Source of the DNA: Phymorhynchus buccinoides
Lineage: Eukaryota; Mollusca; Gastropoda; Neogastropoda; Raphitomidae
DNA: 64,000 bases
NCBI GenBank assembly: GCA_017654935.2
Contig: CM065695.1
Span: forward strand, 35,491,271 to 35,555,270
Direction of reading: 5' to 3'
Below the pieces are notes generated by a model that was given only the letters and a program-made list of their open reading frames with translations, ran no database searches and was not told where the DNA came from. Position 1 is the first letter of the stretch. Each line of letters begins with the position of its first letter. Both the position numbers and the translations under genes were made by a program. Shown piece after piece: positions 25,613 through 36,100 of the stretch.

Positions 25613-25889
25613 CGATGGCTTGGAGTCAAAACGGACTATCTTTAGATAGCCCATTGACATATTGAAATTATTGCGATAGCTAATAACGTGTATATAAAAT
25701 AAAAAAAGACGGCATAAATATAAAAAGCCTAATCCCCATTTTATATTATTTGCAGTCTTTTTATACATGGTCCCCCTCTGGGGAAAGTCTTTTCTAAATT
25801 TTTTTAATACAAGTTCTTAGTTTTTGCAATAATTTAATAATACGTCAATGGGCTATTTAAAGATAGTCCGTTTTGACTCCAAGCCATCG
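25613..25889. mobile_element. MITE with 46-bp terminal inverted repeats
   Basis: Positions 25613-25658 and 25844-25889 are reverse complements with one mismatch, starting CGATGGCTTGGAGTCAAAAC. The 277-bp element is AT-rich inside and has no open frame. Such long, nearly identical arms suggest recent movement. I could not define a target duplication. Confidence 0.85.
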
Positions 25890-26202
25890 CACAGTTGCTC
25901 CCCAAGGGAAGTAAAATCCATCTGACTTTTGACCATTTTCGGTCTCGCCTATATACATGGATAGGTCTAAAAAGGAGGAGAAAAAATCCACACCTCTAAT
26001 CACAGAGCTGAGTAGTTTTTAAAAACATATTTGAAGAGGATATCACAGAAAATGCGGCATGAAAACTCAGATAAGAGTAATTTCTAAGCATAAGCAAGCA
26101 ATAACATCGACATCGGGTATTGACTGTTTGGCTGATGGATTGACTCCCATTATCTCTCGTATATTCTAAATAATTATTCTGTTCTTCATTCAGTTTGTAA
26201 CT

Positions 26203-26269
26203 GTTTATTAAGTAGTTCACTTAGTATTTATCTTTAACATTGTTCATTGTTCAGCTATAGTTCTTTATT
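26203..26269 (-). promoter_or_regulatory. Candidate polyadenylation signals of the FMO gene
   Basis: On the minus strand AATAAA occurs at 26264-26269 and 26203-26208, about 245 and 305 bases after the FMO stop codon. These would give 3' UTRs of normal length. No transcript evidence is available here. Confidence 0.4.
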
Positions 26270-26512
26270 GTAAGTTGGGTTTTTTTCAAGTGGAATGTGT
26301 GTGCAGCGTCATGATATACATCACTAACTTAATGCTTACTCTATTACTTACACACAATCACTACAGACTCACCCACTCTCACTTACCTACACCAAAATTA
26401 CACCTTAATATAATACTGTCTGAATCAATTTCAGTGGAAGGATGTTAAATTGAAGAACAATGCATACGCACTGCGCGCATACATACACACACATGCTTGT
26501 GTAAAAATCTTA

Positions 26513-29500
26513 CTACTCAATAAAACGGAAATTCTCATCGTCTACCATTTCATAATTGACCTTCTTGTACCCGACCAAGTTCTTCACACGCGTTTCGTGC
26601 ACCCTGTTGTACAGGTTCTGCACCCCCGGCCTGACAGGCTGACACCCCGCCAATCGAGCTATCATATCGTTGTACTCCCACTGACGAACAGACATGGTGT
26701 GAGCGTGTCTCTTCGGCAACCCTTCCGACAACCTCTTCTGGAAATCGGCCTCGGTGTCGGCATCCATTTCTTCCTTGGAAGGCAGCTTGCAGGATCCGTC
26801 CAGCACCGACAGCACCAGCAAGACCTGAACGTGGAACTGAGGGAAAGGGCAAATGTGTTTGCAGATGCCGATAAATGACAAAGAAGGGAACTCGGTGTGG
26901 ATGAGATGCTTGTAGAGGGGGGTAACCCGCTCGTCTTCGATACGAAGGTGGCAGTTTTCTGAGAGGAAGGGGAACTCAAAGTGGTAGCCGGTGCAGAAGA
27001 GCAGGCAGTCTACTGTGACTTCATCGCCGTTGTTCAGGGTTACAGTGGAACCTTGGATCTTCCTGATGCCTGGTTTCTGGTGAACGTTCGGAGGAAGCTT
27101 GGACTGGATTAGAGGATTGTTGTGGCACAGATAGACCTGTAACATGGTAGAAATTACCCCCAAAAAATTATTTGGTAATCTCTTCATTGTTTTTAATGTA
27201 GAAACATACCTACCGGTTATCCAAAAGTATTTATTTAGCCCAGCTCACTGAACACAGCAATACTGAAATTCTTACATATTTTGATCATAAAACAAAATTT
27301 GCTAAATGGGACCCAGTTGGAAAATATTGTGCACATCAGGTAATTTCAAAAATACTTTGCTTGATCCTGGTTAAATCCTTGGTATAGGTCAAGATGTGCC
27401 ACGCCCCCTACATTTCTCGGTTAATTCATTTTTCAGTTTTTGCCTTTCTTACCAAACATGAAGATAATTAGCTGAAAAGGTTAATAAAATACATCTCTAT
27501 GTTTGGTAAGAAAGGCAAAAACGGAAAAATGGAATTAACCGATAAATTACCTTTACCAAATCCTTTATATAGCTTTGTTTTAATAAAGATAGAAAAAGAA
27601 ATCATAAACTCCTTTTTTACCAGTTTAGCGGATGAAGACATGTCGATGCAAATGTCTTGACCAGAGGCGGCAGCTCCCAAACACAGCACCGTTTTCTCAT
27701 GGAAATGTTCCGGCACCCTGTAGTTGTGGCTGTGCATTATTTCCCCTGGGAAGCTCTCCAGCCCCGAGATGGTAGGTATCAAGGGTGTGGCGTAGTGACT
27801 GGAAACAGGAGAGATACAATATCATATTTTATATGTATGCGTTTAACCCCCTCACTGTCAGAGAAAAACAGAAATTATTGATTTTCTTATTATAAAATTT
27901 AAAGAGACCTGTTAGACTCAATCTGAGAAAATGGTTTTGAGAGATATCTTTCCTGACTTGTCTAAACCAAAAACCATCATTCCAGGACTATGACATCAAA
28001 AGTTATGACATCATCAGTGATATCACACACCACATACTAGACACTGGGGGACTGGGCAGGGAAGGGGTTAAGCACTTCAGGGCTCAGATTAACGCAGTAT
28101 TAACAAATAACTGTGCATTGTACATGTATCTGTGTAAGCAGAACATGAGTATGTCAATTTAAAACGTGCGTTAAAAGCCAACGATTTCCACACAGCAGCA
28201 GAAGCAACTATTACTCTAAGAAACTGGACTGAAATGTATGAGTGATGGAGAAAACTTTAAGCAAGATACATTCCCACATTCTCGGACAAGAGGGCAAAAT
28301 ATAAATCAGCAATGGGCATGGTCTCCAAAGATCAGTTACCATAATCGGCAAACTTCTGACAAACTTATCCTTTCTATTCCTCGTACAAACACTAAGACAT
28401 ATGGTGAATGTTCATTTTCTTTCAGTGCCCCGTCTATCTGGAACTCCCTCCCCTATGAACTCCGTTCTGCCAAACCTTTCCAGTCTTTCAAGACAGCTCT
28501 TAAAACTTACCTCTTCCAACAATACTTCTGACTTCTACTTATCCTCTATGGTCTCCACATTGTGTGTGAGTGCGCATGAATGTGTGCATGTGCGCGCATT
28601 ACGGCTGTGTGCATGTTTATGATAGTTAATATCTTAGTAGATTATTAATTTGTGAAGCACTGTGAGCTCAAAAGAGAAAGGGCGCTCTAACATTTTTAGT
28701 TATTATTATTATTAAAAGCGCGCAAAAAGCCAGTGCACAGTTTGATATCTCCCAGCAAGAATAGCATTTCTTTGTATTAACAAAGCTCCAAAAGAGTTAA
28801 AAGATTTTCTATTGCTGTTGAAAACCACTGGCTCTTGCAGAAATCAAAAAGACAAAGGGTGCCAGTGTAAAACATATTATCAGACATTTATCCTTACAAG
28901 GGAAAACACAATAAGACACTTTCAATTTTAATAGGTCAATGGCCTATGGCCAGGGCCTCGGGACATCACTGACTATGCATCAGGTGAAACTTTGCTTTGT
29001 TTTAGTTACGCATTGGCCTGAAATCCAGTGCATCAGAGGGAAGTTCTGAGTGTCAGAGACACGTATCTGTGCATTAAAACCGTATTTTATGGATTATTGA
29101 AGTCTGTAAGTCCAATAGTGTGGAAGATATAGCCTGGAAACGAAATTTAGGTTTTCAAGGTCATACATAAAGGTCAAGGTCAGCACGGTCACCATGGGAC
29201 CATCTGTGTACCATGATTTACCACCACACAAAATGTGAAGCGATTCGGTGCAGCGGTTCATGAGTTACAGTACGAACAAACACACACACATACAGACGCC
29301 AAATGATTTTTATTATATATATAGGTATAGATAAGGCGCACCCCCGGCCCCCAAATTTAACACAAAATTCAGATTTTGTTACTTTATTCTCTTACTACAA
29401 TATCAGTCACATTGTAAGGCGCAGGGGTCTCAGTCTGGGGGAAAAAAAGTTTTATATTTATACAAGTTATAGTCTGTAAAATACAGTACACACTGGAACT

Positions 29501-30166
29501 GACCCATTGCAGACGATGACGGCGTCGTACATCTCTGTCACAGCATTAGTCTTCTCCATCACAGGAGCTGTGGTCACCTGCCATCTGCGGCGCTCCCCTG
29601 CATCACCCCCCTCCTCCTCCCCCCTGCCGCAAACCACTGGCTCCACCTTCAGCACCTGGGTGTCAAACTGTCACGGGAAAAAAAAAGTAATTCAACATGT
29701 TCCGAATGTGCAAACCTAACCTCTGCCAAGGGAGACAAGTCAGTCAAGTCAGGACAGTGTCGGCCTACTTTGAGGACGTTATTATAAAAAAAACTTTTTT
29801 TCTCTAAAAAAAATAAATTTCACACACACACACACACATGCAAGCATGCACAGAATCATATGTATACGTACACACACACCACACATTATGTATACATGTA
29901 CGCATTCACACATACATGCACATACACACACACATACAATGATGAACACACACACACAGAATATAAAATTCCTACCTGTATATGCTGTAGCAGGTTGAAG
30001 TGGGCAGAATAATCTTTGAGATATTGCAGAACATCCTCATGTCTGATGAACGATGGAAGTTTCTTGTCAAACTCAAAGTCTGGAAAGGCCATCACTTCTT
30101 TTGGTAGATTGGTTCTGTAATCAAGAAAAAAATTCCAAAAAAATCAGATGGTGTGTGTGTATGTCA

Positions 30167-30210
<44 letters not shown>

Positions 30211-30535
30211 ATGCGCGTGTGTGTGTGTGTGTGTGTGAGGGATTAATCAATGTAGATATTGCCACCCAAACTTGGGGTCAACAGTATACATAGTGGAAGT
30301 GGGAGACATAAGTATGCCATTCAGTCGTTTCCGACCATGAGTGCCAGATATATAGCAGAGGGTGCAGATGCTATTCCAGCGGGTTGGGTAGAATTTGTTT
30401 ATGGTGGAGATGCCTTGCCCAGGGTACATCCCCACTCTCTTGGCCAAAGGGGTTTGAAGACACACACCTGCATGCATGCACGCACGCACACGCACACACA
30501 CACTGCCTCCTCCGCTATTTGAAGGTCTCAATATG

Positions 30536-30568
<33 letters not shown>

Positions 30569-31783
30569 CACACACACACATAATCATACACACTTCTTTT
30601 TTTTCTCTGCGTTTCCAGGCCATAATGGGTAAGGTACGTATGTGTCTGGTTTTCAGTTTTCAATGGTCTCCTCGCTGCGTACAGCCAACACATTCTGAGA
30701 GTCAAAGAGAGTGGCAAATTATAAGAAGTTACAAGAACAGAACTTCAAGAAGGTGGGGGAACTATTGTTACGAAAGACCCCCGGTATCCCCACGGGGAGG
30801 ACACACACACACACACACATTGGAGGTCCCGTGTGCAAATGTATGCACAAGATCTTGCGCACACGTACGTTAAAGCCCATCCCACTATTCTGTACGAGTA
30901 GGCCATGTGGGCCGGTGCGGCGGTGGGATGGATGACACGAATATAGCAGTTCTTCTTCTTCGCCTCAGGCAGCCAACTTCATCAGGTTGAAGATTCTGCT
31001 GCACTTTGGGGAGTAGTAATTAAGAAGATAACAAATTAGAAAGCTGAGGAGATAGAAGTAGCCTAATGGAAAGTAAAGTAAACATAAAATAAACCTAGTG
31101 TGGATCGGGGAGGGGGGGGGGGGGAATACAAAAAATAAAATGGACCGTAGCCTTTATTTCGTTTTATCTGGGCAAGACCAATCCGGCTACCGTTGCGGTC
31201 CCCAGGAGCGAACCCCGACTGGCACAGCTCCTTGCGACATTGAGCATGAACCACAAATTTCACTTTTTTGTAGGGTTAGGGTTAGGTAAATGGTTCAAGT
31301 AAAGAAAGAGTGAGTTTGTGGTTGTCGCAAATACACACTCTCATAGTAGCGAGCGGCAGATTTGCACGAGCTACACTTTTGACTGCGACACTCCTGCCCT
31401 TCATTTACCACTACTTTGATCTATGGCCTGTAGTTCCCTGGTTTTGTTATCAATATTACACATCCTCTGATCCTGTGCGCTATTAATCAATTAATGGTCT
31501 GGTCTGACTGAAGACCGGTGAGCGCGGGGCAGGATAAACATCTGGAAGGAGAGAAAAAACATTGAATATCTATGGTAACTCACTTTAAATTCCTGTACAT
31601 GCTGGAATGCACAGGCAGGCCGCGGCTGTCCGTGCCAGTGTCATCCGTGTAGACCCATGTCCCACCGACTCCTGAACTCTGCTCGAAAGCTTTGACAGAA
31701 AAGGTGGGTGCTCGCGAAGCTAGATGCCTCACTGCACACAATCCCGCTGCCCCTGCCCCGATCACAGCCACTCGGATTGCCAT
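26513..31783 (-). CDS. Flavin-containing monooxygenase, short SNO/GS-OX-like form, 5 coding exons
   Basis: FAD- and NADPH-dependent monooxygenases oxidise soft N or S atoms of xenobiotics and alkaloids. Exons in gene order: 31783-31584, 30114-29976, 29667-29504, 27798-27621, 27136-26513; all introns GT-AG, phases consistent, 434 aa. The FAD-binding GAGAAG is at residues 9-14 after a short strand. The FMO fingerprint FPGEIMHSHNY is at 184-194. The NADP site reads GAAASG at 209-214, where many FMOs have GxGxSG. LLFCTGYHFEFPFL at about 272-285 is the conserved TGY region. Length fits the ~430-450 aa invertebrate senecionine N-oxygenase-like group, not the ~530 aa vertebrate enzymes with a membrane tail. 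It shares a 1.3-kb head-to-head intergenic region with the MCUR1-like gene. The substrate cannot be told from sequence. Confidence 0.93.
27383..27556. repeat. Foldback element, short relative of 20946-21340
   Basis: The left arm starts GGTATAGGTCAAGATGTGCC and the right arm ends AAATTACCTTTACC, with TTTTTGCCTTTCTTACCAAA / TTTGGTAAGAAAGGCAAAAA pairing. It is the same family as the large inverted repeat but without the telomere-like inner part. In FMO intron 4. Confidence 0.7.
27843..28071. mobile_element. TTAA-bounded MITE
   Basis: TTAACCCCCTCACTGTCAGA at the left; GGCAGGGAAGGGGTTAA at the right. 229 bp, the same length and internal order (AGAGAAAAAC..., ...TGACATCATCAGTGAT) as 18730-18957. 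In FMO intron 3, ending about 45 bases from exon 4 on its left edge. Confidence 0.7.
28238..28715 (+). mobile_element. LINE C-terminus and 3' end
   Basis: 28238-28531 encodes RTNTKTYGECSFSFSAPSIW, NSLPYELRSAKPFQSFKTAL and KTYLFQQYF, then a stop: the conserved end of a CR1/Jockey-like ORF2. After it comes a GT-containing 3' UTR, CTGTGAGCTCAAAAGAG...GGGCGCTCTAAC and (TTA)n. Antisense to the FMO gene, in intron 3. Confidence 0.8.
29130..29324. repeat. DR0-family dispersed repeat
   Basis: Contains AAGGTCAAGGTCA at 29170-29182, then the shared CACCACACAAAATGTGAAGC and GGTTCATGAGTTACAGT blocks and a CA run. It directly abuts the family A MITE at 29325. In FMO intron 3. Confidence 0.7.
29325..29487. 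mobile_element. MITE, family A, next to an FMO splice donor
   Basis: 5'-truncated or joined to the preceding repeat (GGTATAGATAAGGCGCACC). It has the GCAGGGGTCTCAGTCTGGGG mark and ends AGTCTGTAAAATACAGTA. Its edge is 17 bases from the boundary of FMO exon 3 (29504), so on the gene strand it starts right behind the GTCAGT donor. Confidence 0.65.
30158..30238. repeat. (GT)n microsatellite
   Basis: An interrupted GT run in FMO intron 1, starting about 45 bases upstream (gene sense) of the acceptor of exon 2. Simple repeat. Confidence 0.85.
30300..30955. repeat. Mosaic of family H and SINE pieces
   Basis: 30300-30460 matches in sense the left end of the family H copy at 39197-39330 (TTTCCGACCATGAGTGCCAG, CAGGGTACATCCCCACTCTC). 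30595-30795 is a rearranged family H body in plus orientation, ending GGTATCCCCACGGGGAGG. After a CA run, 30828-30955 matches the 3' half of the SINE at 3105-3490 (GAGGTCCCGTGTGC..., AAGATCTTGCGC...). In FMO intron 1. Confidence 0.6.
31150..31450. repeat. Dispersed repeat shared with 62205-62350
   Basis: GGCAAGACCAATCCGGCTAC...GAGCGAACCCCGACTGGCAC and the later GCCCTTCATTTACCAC block recur at about 62222-62310. Words from the palindromic MITE at 62646 (GCGACATTGAGC, TCATAGTAGCGAGCG) also occur here. Non-coding; FMO intron 1. Confidence 0.5.
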
Positions 31784-33107
31784 AATTGATACAATGATTG
31801 TATTTGTAAGCTATCAGTATCTGAGTTAGTATGTCGTCTGCTCATCAAGAAAGATCGTCTGCTCCAAAAAAAATCCGCAACTCACAAATGTCACGCTTCA
31901 AGACAAAGCAAATGTGCAAACTCGGCAAAAGTATTTGGGGGGGGATAAACTTTGGGTCCTTTTAACGTTCGTCTAGATCACATGCGTGGTTGATAAACTG
32001 TAATTGCACGCAACAAGTTTTCTAGGCCTACCTTGTAAAACGTTTAATAATCAGAAATGAGGCAGATAACATGAGGTGAAAGGTCACAAGAGGTCAACAA
32101 CGATGCCGTCTTTTGAGTCAAATCATATAAATTTCAAGTTCATTTTGAGTGCCTTTACCTTACTGACCTAAAAGCAGCGTGTGTGTGTCTGTGTATGTGT
32201 CCCCTTCTTCTTTGGCCCATGATCATTCAGTTGATCATTCTGGCACCCTCAGGGGGAACAAAATGAAAAAAGGGTTGTTGTTTTTAATAAGTTTTGTGGG
32301 TTGGTTGCATTTCAAACTAGAAAGCACTGATACAGCGAAACCTGCCTGCAGGAAAGCACCTGAGCTTGGCCTACAGTACTCAAACTTCCCCTGTCTTGTC
32401 AAAGGGGCAATACTCATGATTTCTTTTTTGTCAAATACCCGAAGTTGCTTCCCTTGGACCATTTTGGCAACATTTGAATGTTAGGACTTGAACAAAACAA
32501 CAGCACAAAAAACCCTTCAAGGTCAAGGTCAGCACAGTTATATTTTTTTTTACAGAATCCTCCCTGCATGACACACCACCACACAAAATTTGAAACGATT
32601 CTGTTCACTGGTTCATAAAATACAGCTCAGAAATGAAATATATAACCCAAAGAAAGAAATATCGGTTCTCAAGGTCAAACTCCAAGGTCAAGGTCAGCAC
32701 AGTCACGAATATTGAAAGGAGCCTAAATTTTCACGATGTCTACCCCTCTGCCAAATTTGATCAAAATCCGTTTAGTAGTTTTTGCTAAAATCAACGCAGT
32801 TACACACACACACACACACACACACACACTATGCACATGAGTATCAGGACAATGAGTGATTGCACGCATGTTTACACAACTTATACAAAGGCAAAAGTTT
32901 CTTATCTTATCTAAGGTGAAAACGTTTTGTTTTTATAGAACACATCATAGCAACGTATTAAAAAAATTAGAGTGAGTATTTTTTAAAAGTTTTGACACAA
33001 AAATTATTTCATATCTAACAAGCACTTTTGGCACAGACTCTCCCCCTATAGAAACTCTGCTTTTGGTTTCATCATGCAAGGGGAGAGCATCCCCATAATA
33101 CAAAAAC
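31784..33107. promoter_or_regulatory. Head-to-head intergenic region (FMO / MCUR1-like)
   Basis: 1324 bases separate the two start codons, so both promoters must lie here or in unseen upstream exons. Contents: plain AT-rich DNA to 32170, then a stretch occupied by a DR0-family repeat (32505-32830) ending in a CA run. The last 120 bases before 33108 are duplicated at 35060-35130. No TATA box or CpG-rich core was recognised. Confidence 0.45.
32505..32830. repeat. DR0-family dispersed repeat
   Basis: Two DR0-type motifs are present: TCAAGGTCAAGGTCA at 32517-32531 and CCAAGGTCAAGGTCA at 32684-32698. Between and after them are the shared CACCACACAAAATTTGAAAC, TCTACCCCTCTGCCAAATTT and AAATCCGTTTAGTAGTTTTT blocks, then a CA run. 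It is the only family member placed between two divergent promoters. Confidence 0.75.
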
Positions 33108-36100
33108 ATGGCTGGCTGTGCTTGTGTCTGTCGTAATCGGCTCGTCAAATTGGTTCAGAATACAGGAAAATTACCTTTCATTTCATTATCGAAGAAGTAT
33201 AGTCAAGAAGGTGCAAAATCAAATGATCAGTTCGTCAGATCTATAGAGACTATGTCACCTCAATCCCTTGAGCCCAGCCTCCATCCACAGTTATCCACCA
33301 CAATGTCAGACCCCAAACTGGCCAAAGATGTGTCGTCTGCCTCAGGACTTATTTCAGGTTTGTCCCATCAACATAACTACAGAGTACTGTTCTATATTTT
33401 TCTTGTTTTTCTTTAAAGCTTTTTCTCGTCACTCTTTCTCTTTTTGTTTCAACTGAAGGTTTCAAATCCAGGATATAAACAAATATCCCATCCCCTCCAC
33501 CGCCCAGCCTCCATATATTCACTTTGACTTTACTCCCACCCCTAGTTCTAGGTAGGTAGGTAGGTACCTACTAAACAACCATTCCTCTGCCTTCCCCTCC
33601 AACCCCTGCATCCCCACACCTAAAAAAACAACAACAAAACAGATCCCCCCCCTCCTTTTTTTTTTTGCATGCATGTATTGTCCCCTAAATACAAATACTC
33701 CTGTGCATGCATCATGTGGGGCCCGTGTTTCCCCGGTTGATCTGGGGGGACTAAGCGGTCGTGCATGACACTCTACATGCATCATGTGGCGCCCGGGTGT
33801 CCCTGGCCAGTCTGGGTACATTTAACGGTCGGGCATGACCTTTAACTCGTCTTTAACCCCCCCCCCCCCTTCCCAAATCAAATCCTCACATATTTATAAT
33901 AGAACTTTTTTCTTCTTCTTTTTCCGGTTTTAAATTTCATTAATTCTTTCTACATAGTAAACTGTGTTTCTGTAAATACTCAGTTATTTCCTGACTATCT
34001 TGCAATCATTTCTTTCTTTCTATTTCCCCATAATGTTATTATTTCGCTTTGTACTCTATCTTTTGCTATTTTTCTCTTTTTCGTACTACCCCCTAAAGTG
34101 CAGCAGAACCTTCAGCGTGTTGAAGTTGGCTGCCTAAGGAGAAGAAGAAGAAGAGGTAGTTAGGTAGGTAGGGACAGGCTTCATCAGCGTAGGCCTCGCA
34201 GCCTATAAATCGTCCCCTCAATATCAAATGACATGATTTGTTTTCAATTAGTCTGAGCAAGTTTTTGGAAAATCAAATCAATCAAAATCACAAAAAAATG
34301 TCTGAAATTTAGGAAGATTGTCTAGAAGATTTTTAAAAGTATTAATATTTTGTGCAAACTTAATGTTAGTGTCAAGATCATTCCAGTAAACAGCAACTCT
34401 GTTACTAGTGTTAGTAAAGTAACATTTTCTTTTGTTAGTATTGCAATGTTAAAAAAAAAATTTGCCATCAGATTTTCTAGTACTAGTAATTTGTGGGGCT
34501 GAAAAGAAAGTATCAACATGAACAACAACTAGTCTAGTTCTACCCATTCCAGGGGTGAGTTTCTTTAGATAATGGTCACCGCGCTAATAGCGCTCACAGG
34601 GCCTCTGATTTAGTGATTGGTCCAATTTAAAAAATTTTTTAAACAAGCTGTAATGAACCAATCAACAACAAGAACCGTATTCACCCCCTACTAGTTCTGG
34701 ATAGTTCGCCGCTTGTCACCTTTCGACTGAGAGCAAAACACCATGCGAACTATCTGCAAACGAAGGGTGTTTCTTAGACCGTTTTTGCTGATTTGAGTGA
34801 GCGCGATGAAACGTTAGCCAATGTGAAACTCGCCCCTGATTCCTCAATTTTCCCAACCCTTCCTTCACAACCCCGCCCATCCTCTATCCTCTTTCCCATC
34901 ACCCATCTGTTTGCATCCCACTTTTCCACACAGTCCACAGAAAGAGAGAGGGAGAGAGAGAGAGAGAGAGTACCAGAAAGCGACACAATAATTAAGCCAT
35001 AGCCTATTGTGTCGCTTTTTCATTTTTTTTAAAAATTAGAGAGTAATTATAATTAAAAAAGAAAGTTTTGACACAAAAATTATTTAATTATACCAAGCAC
35101 TTTTCGTTTCATCATGCAAGGGGAGAGCACAAAGTCATGTGGACCAGTGTGTTCTGGGGAGCTGTTGGTGGACGGTCATGATGGCGCCCTCGGAGGAGGA
35201 CCTCACTCACGCTGGCTCCGCGACTAAGAGAATAGTGTCGTCAGTAGGGGGCTTAGTAGCAGCAGTGCAGTGTCTCCTCGGTTGGTTGCCTCCTGACGTC
35301 CTAACATAGATTCGCTCCCCTTGGACTGCTGGTCTCAGATTCTGCGACCTGAACAAGCCGGGGTGTGGCTGCGAATTGGGATTTGGAATGAGCAGTATGG
35401 CCACTGTACAGACCAGATGATGGGACAGCAAAAAAAATAATATATTCAACTTCTGTTTTCTGTGTACAGGTGTGAAAACAAAATCTCAATTATAGTACAT
35501 TCAAATCTCTATTTGAAGAAAAAAGGGTCTTAAATTCAGAAAAAAGGGTCTTATATTGGAAGGGTCTTATATAACAAAGGTCAGTTTTATACATAATATA
35601 ATACATCTGTATCGTTAAAAATTCGGGACTTTCCTGGAGTTGCACTGCCTCCGGGCATTGCCTCCAGGATCACTCCCACCATCTTTATATAGATCTACTA
35701 ATGTCCCATATGTGTCTGTTTCAGACTGGAGGACGTTAAATGGATTTTCATACATAATATATAGTAAGATCATTAATTCGTTCCAAACAAATCAGTCTTA
35801 ATCGAGAGGAGGTCTTTTAATGGAGCGTCTTATAATAGAGGTTTGACTGTAATTCCATTAAGTCTGGTTTTCTCATGCACCATGGTCCATCACAAATAAA
35901 CTAGGACATGGCATTAACTCATTCGCATCGCAATGATTTTGAATTATTTTTAAAAAAATCACAAATCACTCCAGCCATACACACAAACTAAACAGAGATA
36001 AACAAAAAGAGAAATGAAAGACGTTTACAGATTTTCTCAGCCTTCAAATCTAACCTCAAAACCCACCTGTTCCCTCGTGATTGAGGCTCCACTCTCTTTC

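Noticed and set aside
35178..35309. 43-codon frame MMAPSEEDLTHAGS... and the antisense frame at 35207-35449
   Set aside because: GC-richer than its surroundings, but without a recognisable domain or a donor in phase with the next MCUR1-like exon; kept only as a remark in the duplicated-promoter finding.
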